Assembly (NCBI GenBank): GCA_027475525.1
Contig: JAMWFC010000032.1
Span: 868,001-932,000, forward strand
Length of the DNA: 64,000 nt
Origin: Macrolepiota albuminosa
Taxonomy: Eukaryota; Basidiomycota; Agaricomycetes; Agaricales; Agaricaceae
Reading direction: 5' to 3'
Part shown: piece after piece, positions 46,588 to 59,668 of the stretch
Position numbering within the stretch: position 1 is the stretch's first letter
How the letters are laid out: the number at the start of each line of letters is the position of its first letter
Translations under genes and position numbers: made by a program
The notes under the pieces: model-generated
The model's input: only the letters and a program-made list of their open reading frames with translations
The model's database searches: none
What the model was told of the DNA's origin: nothing

Positions 46588-49500
46588 ATGTCGAACCCAG
46601 CCCTCTTCCTGCTACCCGCAGAAGAAAAATTCGACGGATCGAATTGGATAGCCTTTAAAACCACACTGACTGAGGCAGCCCGAGGACGAGGCCTACTAGA
46701 GTACCTAAAAGGCACAATCAGGAACCCAATCGCAAAAGTTGAAGGAAGCACTGCACGCACAGCGCCACCAACGACGGAAACAACATGGTGGGGCGCTACA
46801 AACCTGACGGCCAATGAGTGGCAACAGCGTGATGCGTACGTGCGAAGTATGATTGTACTAAACGTCATAAACCCAGTCGGGGCAGGTGTGAAACTCGACG
46901 GAGATGCTGCCGATGCATGGAAGTCACTCACTGATCTCCATGACGCCAAGACAGACCTGGGCCTCATCCAAGCCGAGGAAGAACTCAACTCAATCAAATA
47001 TCGAGATGGGGCAAACATTGAAAGCCACTTCCGGGTGCTAAGAACAGCGTGGTCAAAGGCAAACGACCAAGGCGCGGGCATCGATGACAAGAGATTCCGA
47101 GCATACGTCATCAAATCGATGCCCAGCTCCTGGGCCGCAATAACAGGGTCACTGTTCGACAAAGCAACGTCAGCCGATGTCATAGTAAGACTGACAACTC
47201 ACGCACTGCTCGTACACGGCTCGTCGGTGGTCGCACCACCGAACTCAGTTTACGCCCTATCTACCCAAACTGGCCAAGCACGAAACGACAAGTCAGGCAT
47301 GAAATGCGACAACTGTGGGAGAACCGGACACACAAAAGACAAGTGCTTCCGCAAAGGGGGAGGGATGGAAGGGCAGTACCCAGATTGGTGGAGAAAAGGA
47401 AAGACCAACACACCGACTCCAGCTCACAACGCCACCCCCACGCCACCAAACAACCCCCAAGCAAACTCCGCGACTATTACCTCATCCGACAACAATACAC
47501 ATCCTCGGTGCCTAGCTTTCTCGATCGACACTCAGGCCCGTGGAGGAGAGATCGTGACCTACGCCGACTCCGCGGCGAGCAGGCACTTCTTCGCAAACAA
47601 ATCGGACTTCGTGACCTACGAACCACCGAGAACCGCTGATGCACTGGGGGTAACGGCGGAGGGCAAGACCTTTCGAGTAGCAGGATGCGGTCGCGTCCGA
47701 AAATGGGTTGAGCACAACAACACCCTAATCGAGATCACGTTCGACGACGCATTGCACGCTCCCGACCTGACACACAACCTGATATCACTGGGGTGCCTCG
47801 CGCAGAAGGGAGTCAGGATCGAAATTGAGAGCGGCGGCGCACTCATGCGAGCCCCCGATGGTTCCCCTTTCCTACGATGCGACAGGGAAGGTGCAATGTT
47901 CACCGTCCCGTTCACTCAACCCCCCAGCGCAATGGTGACGAGGTCTCTGAACGCACCGACCGGACTGGAAACCTGGCACCGCCGCCTGGCGCATATTGGT
48001 GAGGGCACAGTCCAGGAGATGATGAGCAAGCAGATAGTCGACGGATTGTCGGTGACGGACACTACAGTCAACGGGAGATGTGAAGATTGCATAATTGGAA
48101 AGCAAGCACGACGCCCATTTGACACCGTCTGCGAGCCTGAGAGCACTCCATACGAGCGCGTAGCCTTCGACATATGGGGCCCAGCAAGGGTCCAAACAAC
48201 TGGGGGCAAGACGCTCATGCTCGTTGCTACCGACCAGGCCGGGGCCAAATGCACGACGTGGTACCTCGCGAACAAGGCAGCGGAAACAACTGTGACGTGC
48301 CTTGAGGCATTCGACGTTCGGGCTGAGACCCAATGGGGAAAAAGAGTGAAATGCATCCGAACGGATGGGGGAACCGAATTCAAAAACGACCTCTGGGAAG
48401 TGTACTGTCGAAAATGCGGTATTATACATGAAACCACAGCACCACATTCATCACAAGCAAACGGCGTAGCCGAGAGACGTAATCGAACAATCTTAGACCT
48501 TGCGAGGAGCATGTTGAGCGACTCACGACTCCCCAGCCATTACTGGGGGGAAGCCACAGCCACAGCCACCTACGTACTCGACCTCGTCCCCAGCTCACGG
48601 CACCCCGGAAAGACCCCTCACGAGATACGTACAGGGCGGAAACCAGACGTTTCGTACCTCAGACCATTCGGATGCATAGCCTACGCCAAGATTCCCAAGG
48701 AGGATGGCAATAGCAAGCTCGACGCGAGGGCCGTCAAAGCAGTGATGGTCGGGTACTTCGGTCGGGGAGATTACAAGCTCCTCGAACGTGACACAGGCCG
48801 GATGTTCAGATCTCGCAATGTGATTTTCGAGGAAGGAGCCGCACACCGCACACTTCCAGACGGCCGCGATGGTGAAGCTACTGACATTTACGACGTATTC
48901 GGCATCCCATCCGACCCTGCCCCAAGTGACCACAACATCACTGCTGATGACGCTCCCGTGACCGAGGAGCAGCCGGCAGATGATACCCTCCCACAATCAA
49001 CCTCGCTAAGCACCCCCGGACGCAGTGATGGCCCGATTGAGGCGCCCCGCAGATCCGTGAGATTGGCAGCTAAGCGGGTTGCCGCCCCTGCACCACGAAC
49101 CGAGAACCCGCACGACAGCACAGATGACTCCGACCCTGAGAGCGAAGAAGAGACGTATGCGAGCATGCCGGGCGCACTCTCCACGCACACCAACGACGCC
49201 GACGAGACCTGGGTGCCCAAATCGTACTCCGAAGCGATGCGCCGCCCTGATCTCTGGAAGGGACCAATGGACCTAGAGATGCAGAAGATGGGCAAACGCA
49301 AAGTTTGGCGACTCATCAAGAGACCGGAGAGCGCACGTACCATGAAGAATCAATGGACTTTCGCATTGAAGTACGATGCAGATGGGAAGGTCGTGGGGCG
49401 GAAGGCCCGCCTGGTCGCGAAGGGCTTCTCACAGATACCCAGGGTCGACTTCTTCGCAACGTACGCCTCAGTCGTCAAGTACGAGTCGCTGCGCATGAAC

Positions 49501-49888
49501 CTTGCGGTGGGAGCCATGCTCGACTACGAGATGTGGCAGATCGATTACACAAGCGCATACCTAAACACACCGACGCAAGTTCCTATCCTAATGGAGCAAC
49601 CGGAGGGGTACGAGGTACGTCCGAGTGACGTCTACAGGGTCGATATCAGCGCAGGCGAGCAGGTTCGGGGGAGTAATTGTGGAGAAGGGGCGGACGACGA
49701 AAAGGCAATCGTATCACTACTTGACAAGGCAATATATGGGACGATGGATGGGGCAAACAACTGGTGGCGCACGCTTGACCAAGACATGAAGAGACTCGGC
49801 TACAAAAGATCCGACGCGGACCAATCGGTGAGGTCGAGGGACCGCGACGGAGAAAAGACGGTGACCAGCACGTACACCGACGACACGT
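46588..49888 (+). CDS. Copia gag-pol, 5' part up to the Ty3 insertion
   Basis: One uninterrupted frame starting MSNPALFLLPAEEKFDG. The gag region has a CCHC knuckle (CDNCGRTGHTKDKC, residues ~236-249). The protease motif is TYADSAASRHFF, with Asp-Ser-Ala rather than Asp-Ser/Thr-Gly. The pre-integrase zinc region is WHRRLAHIGEG...CEDC. The integrase has FDIWGP (D), RTDGGTEF (D) and PHSSQANGVAERRN (E). Reverse transcriptase begins at KARLVAKGFSQ and continues through WQIDYTSAYLNTP to the catalytic TSTYTDDT. The frame then runs a few codons into the Ty3 LTR and stops. Up to the insertion it is intact, which suggests that the Ty3 insertion was an early inactivating event. Confidence 0.95.
49885..49888. 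repeat. Ty3 target-site duplication, left (ACGT)
   Basis: ACGT precedes the LTR start TGATAGG and recurs at 61183-61186 after the LTR end. Collapsing the two copies rejoins the copia frame as YTDDTSGMSSSKEE. Confidence 0.9.
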
Positions 49889-50840
49889 TGATAGGACCCT
49901 ATACAGGTTAGGCGCATCAACGGCAGGCTCGGCACCGGCTCCGGAAACCTTGCCGCACTCGTTCCGAACTTAGCGCACGCGTTCTACCCATTTTAAGCCA
50001 TTCCCGACGGCCGCGCACGGCAAGAAGCAGATCCAATCAATGATAGCGCCGACGGCAGCAGGAATGACAACTGACAGATGGCATCAGTCACTGATGACAG
50101 CGCTTAGCGAGAAGTTTGATGATCTATCAAAAACTGACGGACAGCTTGGCGTTTGACCTTGGCGTCTGACACCGCTTAGCGTCTCGATTTGGCGCCAAAC
50201 GTCGCTTAGGTGCTCTGACAGACAGAAGGGTGATGGATTGATGGTTTAGCACCGCGATCTGCCGCCTGGTGGCGCCAAGGGTCCTCCAAGGACGGTAGGG
50301 ATCGGAAACCGTTGGAGCTACCCCTATGAAATTTTCCAGTTTACCGCACTTTGGCGATGGTTGGTCACTGGCGACGGCGAACTCTTTGTAGTATAAAAGT
50401 ACTTACCGACTTGTACAATGGACCAGCAGACGAATAGACCACAGTTTACTCCCCTTACTTCAGTCTCTCCCTTACGCTCAAGAGCTCATTTACGCTACGG
50501 TCGGCAACGTCGAACTCATCGGTAGTTACAGACGCTCGCCAACACTCGACACACTCGCGCCTTGCAACTACGGCAGGCATTATCGACGCTTAGACTTCGC
50601 TAAGCTTACCGTGCTCTTGCCGCTTACCTTTGCCGTGTTCGCTTACCGCTCTTTCCTAGGCGCTTTACCTTAGCGCTTTACACTTGCCGACCCCGTTACC
50701 GACTTTTACCCTTTTTCACAGACGCGTTCTCTGGGACCTGCCCGGGACTCCTCAAATCACTTATAGCGCGCCCAACGCACACTCTTGGTACGGTAACACT
50801 CCAGTTACATTTGTTACTGACCAAACTTTGGGCGACATCA
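49889..50840 (+). repeat. Ty3 5' LTR
   Basis: 952 bp, matching 60231-61182 at a constant offset of 10342. It contains TATAAAA at 50392-50398, a 12-bp palindrome TTTGGCGCCAAA at 50188-50199, and about 24 TTRSCG-family hexamers. Confidence 0.96.
50392..50398 (+). promoter_or_regulatory. Ty3 LTR TATA box
   Basis: TATAAAA about 60% into the LTR, the usual place for the U3-R promoter. The 3' LTR copy is at 60734-60740. Confidence 0.6.
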
Positions 50841-50843
50841 AAT

Positions 50844-50861
50844 TGGAGCCCACCGCGAGGG
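50844..50861 (+). promoter_or_regulatory. Ty3 primer-binding site
   Basis: TGGAGCCCACCGCGAGGG begins 3 nt after the LTR. The leading TGG pairs with a tRNA 3' CCA end. I could not name the tRNA. Confidence 0.6.
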
Positions 50862-51220
50862 ATCTCTAGGGCAGAATTCCGCCAGAAACCCGTCTCCAGC
50901 GTAGGCGCCGCCTGCTAGACCAGTCGGCAGAAGGCATAGCTCCTTCCCACCCATCAACCCCACAACCACCTGGTGCCTTACCGGGTCTCTCTCTAGCCCA
51001 GGAACTACAGAACGCCACTGTAGACGCTTTTCCTGATCTCTTCCCGCATTCCCTCGATTACAGTGCCGACGACCCCTTAGCGTCGCCATTTACCGTACCG
51101 CAACCAATCACCCCCATTACTCCGCTAACGCCTCTTTCACAACTCATTTCTCTTACCCCGTCGCCAATTTCTAGAACTCCTTCCCCACTACCGCTAACCG
51201 AACTCGCCAACACAGTCGCT

Positions 51221-53535
51221 ATGGAACAACAAGTCCAACGCATGCCGCCACGCAACCACTTCTCGGCACCGAAATGGGACGAGACCAAGCCACGGGAGCT
51301 CTCCCAGTATTTCAAGGAATTGGAGTATTTATTCAGAGATTGTAACATTACCGACCACACGCAGATGAAGGAGTACGCGGCAAGATACGTATCGTATGAC
51401 ACGGCAGAGACGTGGACAGGTCTTACCGAGTTTGCCGCCTTTGTCCCTGCCGCACCGCCAGCTCCAGCCCAAGGCGCTTCGTATGAGGACTGGAAGACAG
51501 CAGTGATCCAGCTGTACCCTGGCGCCGAGGAGGCTACCCGCTACACGGTAAACGAGTTGCAGAAATTAGTCCAGGAATCTTTCGATAACGGCACATCTTC
51601 GCTTGGCGCGTTCTCCACGTATTACCGCGAGTTCCAGAAAATCGCTAGGTGGCTTCTGCAGAACGGCAAGCTATACATTAACGAGGAACGTCGCCTGTTC
51701 CAACAAGGCATCCCGACTTCGCTTTGGACTCGTATTGCTCGTCGCCTAGAGATAGTTCATCAGGCCCATCACCCTGACGAGCCCTATAACGTTGCCGACG
51801 TCTTTGAAGCCGGCAAATGGGTTCTCAAGGGAACAGACACTGGCGTTGGCATACCACGCGCTAGGACGAGCCCACCCCCTGAGCGAACTAACGGTATTAT
51901 TCCCATCCCGCCTCCCGCTGCCGACTTCGTTAAGAAGGAGGAGCTAAATGCTGCCATTACCGCTGCCGTCGCATCCGCTATGACGCGTATTGAAACCATG
52001 ATCACCACCAACCTCACGGCTAACCGACCCGCTAACGTACCCGCGCCTGGCCCTTGCCACTTCTGTGGGGAAATTGGCCATACCATGACTAGAGGACGCT
52101 GCGCTACCCTCGAGAATTACGTTCGCCAAGGTAGAATTCGAAGGGCTATCGACGGCAAGATAGTCCTCACCACTGGCGCCACCATCCCCAACTACCCAGA
52201 CAAGAAGTCCTTCCAGGAGCGGGTAGATGAATGGCATAGGCGCAACCCAGGACAAATCGTTACCGGCACGCTATCTGGCAACGCCAACCCCGACCCCGAA
52301 CAGGCGACCCAACAGCAGATGATTCACGAGGTCCTACATTTCGACAGCGTTGGCGACCACCCTACTTTTTCGCGGGAAGAGCGTATCGCCAAGCTGCAAC
52401 AGGAGTTGGATTCGCTAAAGAACCAGGTCTTTGATGGGGTTGAAGTTAAGCAGCCTAAACAACCTCTTAAAGGATACAAGCCGATGCCTCCCGCTAGTAA
52501 ATTACCGACGCCTGCTCCTGCCGCACCGCCTGCTACTGCCCCTGCTCCTGCTCCAGAACCCTCGTCGTCCGCTACCGCTCCCGAACCGCCTTTGCCGCCC
52601 CTACATCCCTATTCAGGGATTCCCGACCGATATCATGCTCCCGCCCAACGAAACTTTGCCGCTCCCGAGAAACGTCCTGAGGGTGGCTACCGACCTACCG
52701 CGCCAATTTTCGACATAGAAAAATCGAACCACGTCTTTAACCGCATCATGAAAACCGCCGTTACCTTGTCAGTAGAAGAGCTTTGCAGTATTGCTCCCGA
52801 CGTCCGCAACCAGGTCAAAACGGCAGTCACTCCTCGACGACCCTTGGCGACAGCCGTTGCCAAGGTTGATGAACTCGACGACGCGCTTCCTGGTTTCTCT
52901 GTTACCATCGACTCTCCCGACGCTGAAGATTCTCCAGCCGACTCCATCGCTAACGCCACCTCGGTGGACCCAGTAGAGACCTACCTTAGGTCTGTAGACC
53001 ATGGAGAGGACCCCGCCATTCTTACCGTCGCTCAAGAATCGCACGCTATCCGCTCGGTAGCGCTAACCGTAGACAACAAGCACGAAGTAGAGGCAATCGT
53101 GGATAGCGGGTCTCAGATTATTTCTATGGCAGCAGAAGTCGCTAACGATCTAGGCCTCATTTACGACCCTACCGTTATACTAAATATGCAGAGCGCTAAC
53201 GGTACGGTAGACAGATCCCTAGGCCTCGCCAAGAATGTGCCGTGCACCCTTGGCGACATCACGTTTTATCTTCAGATCCACATCTTACGTTCACCAGCTT
53301 ACGACCTACTACTGGGCAGACCCTTCGACGTCTTGGCGCGATCAGTCGTCAAGACAGTTACCGACGAGGAAACGACCCTCACAATTAGCGACCCCAATTC
53401 CGGAATCCGACGAACGGTGCCAACGTTCCCTAGGGGACAACGAAAAGGCGCCCTCGCCAAGCCACCGGAGTTTACCGACCAGCACGCCAACGAACGACCC
53501 TACCGGTGTTTTCACAGACCATCGAGGAGGTGATT
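51221..53535 (+). CDS. gag-pr: Ty3 gag and protease
   Basis: 770 codons from the first ATG (MEQQVQRMPPRNHFSAP); the frame is open upstream to 50870 without another ATG. The capsid-like part at residues ~20-190 (QYFKELEYLFRDCNITDHTQ, FSTYYREFQKIARWLL) is followed by one CCHC knuckle CHFCGEIGHTMTRGRC. A Pro/Ala-rich linker comes next, then a retropepsin with catalytic Asp in EAIVDSGSQIISMA and the second strand YDLLLGRPFDVL. Pol lies in the -1 frame, open from 53434, so the overlap is 53434-53535 and a -1 shift is expected. I see no canonical slippery heptamer. Confidence 0.92.
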
Positions 53536-56500
53536 GGCGATGATCACGGAGATGTGGCGCTAACGCTGGAATTTGACCATTCAACTGGTCTTGTAACTGT
53601 TATGTCTACTGCCTTTCTTGACGAAAATGTTTTAACTACTTTACCCACTACCGACGCAGAGCCTTCCCAGAAAAATCAAAACATTACCGACTCCGCTCTT
53701 GCCTACTTGTACCTTACCGCTTCCGAATCTTTTCAGAATATTGCGTCTACCGACACCTATCTCACTACGCTTCCCGGAGCCTCGTCTCCTGCCGTTCTTG
53801 GACTTGCCGCTCCTCAGGCTACAGTTCCCCTTTCCACCTCTGTTTATAATCAGGCTAACGCTCCCAAAAGGAAAGGGGTTCAAGTGAAAAAGAAATATAA
53901 GCCAGTCGCGCTTAAAACAAAACCCATCGCTACGCACTCTCCCGAGACTTTTAGAATCGAGCGCCAGATCATTGGCGACCCTCTTGCCGACCTACCTATT
54001 TTATCGCCAAACCCGTCACCCTTTCAGCCCACGGGACGTTTTACCGCGGAACGCCAACAGCAGTTCGCCAAGGAGCACGACACAGGATTTTTGACCAAAG
54101 ATGAGTTGAACGTCCTTACCGATCTCGTCGCTAAGCAAGACAAAGCCTTTGCTTGGGAGGACTCAGAACGCGGCAGCCTGCGTACAGACTTCTTCCCGCC
54201 AGTCGTTATCCCGACTATCCCTCACGTGCCGTGGACTGAGCACAACCGACCGCTACCGCCTGGAATCGAAGCCGAGGTCTGCCAAATTATTAGGACCAAG
54301 ATACAGGCTGGCGTCTACGAGCCCTCAAATAGTTCTTACCGCTCCCGTTGGTTCTGCGTCCTCAAAAAGAACGGCAACCTCCGTATAGTCCACAGTCTCG
54401 AGCCGCTGAACAGAGTTACCATACGACACTCTGGCGTACCGCCTTTCCCTGACCACTTTGCCGAGTCCTTTGCCGGGCGCATTTGTGGCGCCACCCTTGA
54501 CCTCTACGTTGGCTACGATGAACGCTTGATTCACCCTTCTTCCCGCGACCTAACTACGTTTCAAACTCCGTTTGGCGCACTGCGCCTAGTCACCTTACCG
54601 ATGGGCTGGACAAACTCAGTCCCTATATTCCACGACGACATCACGTTTATCCTCCAACCCGAGATACCGCATAATGTCCTAAGTTTCATCGACGACGTTG
54701 GCGTCAAAGGCCCCAAAGACTGGCGACTCATGAACGGCTTACCGGCGACCCATCCCGAGAACCCCAATATTCGCTTAGCGCTATGGGAGTTTTTCTTGCT
54801 GCTCAATCGAGTTCTCCAGCGCATGAAGTATAGCGGTGGTACCTTTAGCGGCCACAAGCTCCTTCTTTGTGCGCCAAGGTTCAAAATACTCGGTCACATA
54901 TGCACTCCCGACGGTCGCGTTCCCGACGAGTCTCGCTTAGCACTCCTAGAGCGATGGGGTCCTTGCCGCGACTTATCTGAAGTTCGCGCCTTTCTTGGCA
55001 CCGTTGGCGTTCTGAGGATATTCGTCAAGAACTTTGCCCATCGCGCACATGCCCTTAACCGACTCACCCGCGCTAATGAGCCCTTCGAATTTGGGCCAGA
55101 CCAGGTCACTGCCCAACGCGACTTAGTAAAAGCTCTGCAGGACGCCAAGCCCCTAGTTCCCATCGACTATAGCTCTGCCGACCCTGTTATCTTGGTGGTG
55201 GATACCTCGTACATTGCGACGCCAAGCCCCTAGTTCCCATCGACTATAGCTCTGCCGACCCTGTTATCTTGGTGGTGGATACCTCGTACATTGCCGTTGG
55301 CTACTTCTTGTGCCAGTGCCTTAGCGATAATCGGAAACAGCGACGCTACAACCGTTTTGGGTCGATCACGCTAAACGACCGAGAGTCTCGCTACAGTCAG
55401 CCTAAGCTAGAGCTCTATGGACTTTTCAAAACCTTCCGGTCGCTAAAGATGTACTTGATTGGCGTGCGGAATCTTATTGTTGAAGTCGACGCTAGATACA
55501 TCAAAGGCATGCTGCAGAATCCCGACATCCAGCCATCCGCTAGCATGAACCGGTGGGTAGTCGCCATCCTCATGTTTCACTTTGAGTTGGTACACGTCAA
55601 GAGCTCTTTCCACGGCCCAGATGGACTCTCTAGGCGACCACGGCAGCCTGGCGACCCGGCAGTGGACCCACAGGCTGATAGCGATTTCGAGGACTGGATC
55701 GACCGCTTACATGGTTTCGTGCACCTCATACAACAGCCAATCCCCCTACTACGACGGCAACAGCCTACCAGCATCTTTTTACATCCCATCGTCCCTTACC
55801 GCCCCGAGACCTTTAGCGCACCCCTCACGTTCTACACGGCAAGCATTTTAAATCAAAACTCATCTCCAGTAAAAGTCGTACAGGAACCGCAGTCGCTAAG
55901 AGAAGACAGCAGAAACCTGACCTACGATGCCGTCCCCCGATCCGCCAAGGCAAAAGCGGAAGACAGTCGCTTGTTAGTAGTTGAGCAATGGATCCAAGAC
56001 CTTAAGCGACCCCCAGACCTTACCGACGAACAATACGCTACCTTTATCCGCTATGCTACCCACTTCTTCTTTACCGACAACCGACTTTGGCGACGAAATC
56101 GAGATGGCGCACACAAGCTGATCATCAAGCCAGAAGGTCGTTTACGAGTCCTGCGCGCCATGCATGACGAGCTAGGACATAGAGGTCTGTACGCTACTCG
56201 AGCCTCTCTGTTAGAACGCTTCTGGTGGCCACACGCTAGTGCCGACATCGCCTGGTACATTAGGACTTGCCACCTCTGCCAAATTCAACAGACACGCCAA
56301 GTGCTCATACCGCCAACCGTTGCAACGCCAGCTCCCCTCTTCAGCAAAATCTACGTCGACACCATGCATATGCCCAAGTCTGGTCGCTACAAGTACATCA
56401 TTCAAGGTCGTTGCTCGCTAATCCACTGGCCTGAATTTCGAATGCTCCAGAGAGAAAATACCGACGCGGTCGCCAAGTGGATATTTGAGGACATCATCTG

Positions 56501-57332
56501 CCGTTGGGGAGCGCTAAGAGAGATCGTCACGGATAATGGTGCGCCCATCATCAAAGCGCTAACATATCTCGCCAAGAAGTACAACATTCATCACATTCGA
56601 GTATCTGGCTACAACAAGCGCGCCAATGGCCTGGTAGAGAGACCCCACTTTGACGTTCGGCAAGCGCTCTTCAAGGCAGTCGATGGTGACGAGTCTCGTT
56701 GGAGCGAAGCGACCTATTCAGTGTTCTGGTCGGAAAGAGTTACTATTCGTAAGCGCATGGGTTGTTCTCCCTATTACGCGGCTACTGGCACCCATCCGTT
56801 ACTCCCTGCCGACATTATAGAAGCGACATATCTTCAGCCAGCGCCCAACAGTATCTTAGCGACTACCGACCTTGTCGCCAGACGAGCTATTGACCTCCAA
56901 CGAAGGAAAGAAGATTTGGAGCGACTTCATGAAGTAGTCTTTAGCGCCCGTCGCCAAGCAGCCCTGCGATTCGAGACCGAGCATAGCGCTACCATCAAAG
57001 ATTACAACTTCCCGAGGGGCGCGCTAGTGCTTATGCGCAACTCCAAAATCGAGACTTCATACAACAAGAAAATGCGCCCGCGCTATCTGGGACCTTTGGT
57101 AGTTATCTCTCGTAACCGTGGAGGCGCTTACATGCTCTGTGAATTAGATGGTTCAGTACTGCATCGACCTGTTGCCGCTTTTCGCCTATTACCGTATCTC
57201 GCCAGGGAACAAATCGACTTGCCGCTTGAAGCGCTAGATATCGACACCGCCAAGCTGAGAGAACTTGAAGAAACCGAATTACTAGACGATGATGACTTGC
57301 CGACTCTCGTTGAAGAAGAAGAAAATGATTAG
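53434..57332 (+). CDS. pol: Ty3 reverse transcriptase, RNase H and integrase, broken by a 77-bp duplication
   Basis: Reverse transcriptase at about 54240-54750: RWFCVLKKNGNLRIVHSL, ATLDLYVGYDE, LVTLPMGWTNSV and catalytic SFIDDVGV. RNase H-like region from VVDTSYIAVGYFL. Integrase: zinc finger HDELGHRGLYATR...CHLCQ, then Asp in YVDTMHM, Asp in VTDNGAPI and Glu in RANGLVERPHF. The C-terminal part ends LPTLVEEEEND at 57332. The duplication 55141-55294 shifts the frame, giving an apparent stop at 55231-55233. With one copy the frame is continuous, so this is probably not a true mutation. Confidence 0.93.
55141..55294. repeat. 77-bp perfect tandem duplication 24
   Basis: 55141-55217 equals 55218-55294, in Ty3 pol between reverse transcriptase and RNase H. 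One copy restores the frame with no base missing. Confidence 0.97.
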
Positions 57333-57759
57333 AAAAGAATATATTGATGAGCTCTCTTTTTCTATTACCTATCTTACTTATCTCTCTTGCCGATACTTAC
57401 TGTACTATATCCAACAGACAATTCTTTACATAGTCAAGTCGCAGCGCTAGCGTGTCGCCAACGTTTAGCGCATTGCGCAACTCTCGCCAAGGGTTTTTCG
57501 CTATGATGATTTACTGAGCGTTTCCCTTTCCTCAAAATTTGTCTAAGTCCCTCACATATTACTGTTCTTGCTTATACCTACCTCAGAATACTTACCGCTT
57601 GCTTTCTCTTTGCTATACTTTCCTTGCTCTCTGCCGCTACGCTAACTCAGATTATTGGACTCAATTCCTCCACTCGGCAGGGAAACACAAAATTTATATA
57701 AAGAAATCGAGGCGCCAACAAAAATATATGTACAGACGGCCTATCTACTCTAAGGTCCG

Positions 57760-59593
57760 TCAGTCTTCATCCTCGGGAAGCGACATGGCATCGTCGAGCG
57801 GCAAGAGGTCGCCAACTTGTACGTGGTTGAGGACCTGCCACTCTAGCGCCTCGTTGCAGTCCGCCTGGTACTCTTGAAGGGCGTCCATGCTACGAGTCAA
57901 ATTGGCGTACCGAAGGCGAGAGGCCATAATTTGCTGCCGCACTCGCTCGCGCTCGCGACCCAGAACCGCTCGCATGCTTGCCGCACGCGTCGCCATCCGC
58001 TCTATCACTTGAGGAGGGTAAAGGGCCACCACCGGGTAAACCAAGTCCTCCCCCAACCACTCATAGGAGTCGCCAGTGACCCTTGGCTGAGGTTGGGGGG
58101 TCCACGACGAGGCACTGTCGCTGGTCCACTGCCGCGTCCCCAGTTCATCCCCACTTGCCCAGGGGGCGGCAGGCGCCAACAATGGCAACTCCTGGGACTC
58201 GCCAGGGAAGTCCTGCAAAGTCTCTTCCATCGCCCCCTCGCCCTCTACCACCTCTTCTGCCACCGGCTCCCTAGCCGCGGTGCCCGCCGCGTCGTTTTCG
58301 CGTTGAGTCGCCAAGGTTTCTTCTTCACCCTCGGCGTCCTCAGTCCCTCCCTCTGCCTTCTCCTCCACCTCCATCTCGACATCGGCGGGAGCGTCTTCCC
58401 GCTCCTCTTGAGGCGCCTCCCTCTCTCCCTCCTCCTGCTCCCCGCCAAGAGACCGTGCCGCCAAGTGAATAGGCGACAACAGCCCGCTGGGGCCAGCCTC
58501 GGTGTCACGAGGCGGGAGGCGACTAGCCGCCAGCGCCTTCTCCAGGTCCTCCATTTCCGTATCCCTTGGCACTGGCGAGGGGGAAGGCGACGACGAAACT
58601 ACACGCGGGCGCTTTGCTTTGCCCTTCCCTTTGCTGGGGGAAGGGGCTTGTCGTTTTGTGGGGACCGCAGTCCCTTGGCGCTCTCCGGCGCCACGATTGC
58701 CGACCGTTTCGTTTTCGTCCCCTTGACGCGTCGGCAGCGCCAGGGAACTCTTGCTGATTGTGGCCGCGTCGCCAGCGGCCTGCTTCTTCCTCTCCTCCTC
58801 AACGAACTCCCGCGCTCTCTTGACCAAGACGGCACGCTTAAAAGTACGCTCCACTACCGCGTCGGGAGCTCCACCGCGTTCTCGACTCTTGGCGCCATCC
58901 AAAGTGCATGCCCTCTTCAGCGTACCGCACCGGTAGCAAGGCTGGCCACCAGTGGGGTACCAACACCCCTCTGGGTCGTTGTCGGCCCAGCACTTGTCGC
59001 ACTACAAGAATGTCAGCAAGAGCGGTAAGGAAAGCTATGGTACTTACCGCTCCTTGGGAGTCTTTGAACTCCCGCCTTGCCGCTGGACTTGCCGTCTTCT
59101 TATCCTTCATCTCCGGCAAGACCACTCCCGCTTCCATTCCCTCATCCAAAACCGCCTCATCTCGTCTTGCCACCAACAAACCCTTCAGCTCTGCGTCGCT
59201 AAAGGAAGTTTGCGTTGGCGCCTGTCAACTGGTTGGTTAGCAGGGAAAGTACCTTGGCGCAACGAACTTACCGTGTAACGAGGGGCGGCAGCCTTACGAG
59301 ACTGAGAGTGGGGATAAGCAGAAGTCGCCAGCAGTAAGAACCCTCAAACTTACCTTCTTTTTCAAAGTCTTGCCAGGCTTGACCGGAGAGCCCGATTTGC
59401 TTGCCGGCAGTGCTGGGCTCTGGGCACTACCGGCGCGGGAATCCTTCATATCAGACATCTGCCTCCTGGCAACTGGCGACTTCTCGCTAGCAACCAGGGA
59501 CTCGCCAACGGCCTCTCGCTCCTCCAACGCCCTGATCCTCTCCTTGGCGTCACGAGAAGCCTCTTCCAGCACATTCTCGCGGATTGCCGCCAT
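57760..59593 (-). CDS. Antisense accessory gene of the Ty3 element, cysteine-motif protein
   Basis: Function unknown. It starts at 59593 (MAAIRENVLEEASRDA). Exons 59593-59354, 59292-59272 (21 nt), 59221-59048 and 59001-57760 join in phase 0 with GTAAGT donors throughout, so the frame is genuinely coding. An N-terminal coiled coil is followed by a possible zinc-binding segment: CDKCWADNDPEGCWYP then PCYRCGTLKRACTLDG (pattern C-x2-C-x8-C and C-x2-C-x6-C, residues ~146-177). Then come a basic region with a KGKGKAKRP patch and very acidic Glu/Ala-rich stretches. A helical C-terminal region (LGRERERVRQQIMASRLR) ends PEDED. It lies opposite to, and downstream of, pol. A cysteine motif plus basic patch suggests nucleic-acid binding, which is inference. 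No break is seen. Confidence 0.75.
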
Positions 59594-59668
59594 CTCAGCG
59601 TCCACCTGCAAATTAGCAAGAGGCGCTAACACCTCTTGTTTGCTATGGGGAGACAGGTCAGACCACAG

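Noticed and set aside
50684..50869. Small protein encoded in the Ty3 LTR (also at 61026)
   Set aside because: Identical because LTRs are identical; no motif and divergent tails fixed by flanking sequence.
55231..55233. Pol stop codon as element decay
   Set aside because: Created by the 77-bp duplication; one copy gives a continuous frame.
57874..59028. 384-codon plus-strand frame downstream of Ty3 integrase as an env-like gene
   Set aside because: Low-complexity shadow of the antisense gene, whose exons join in phase and carry the Cys motif.
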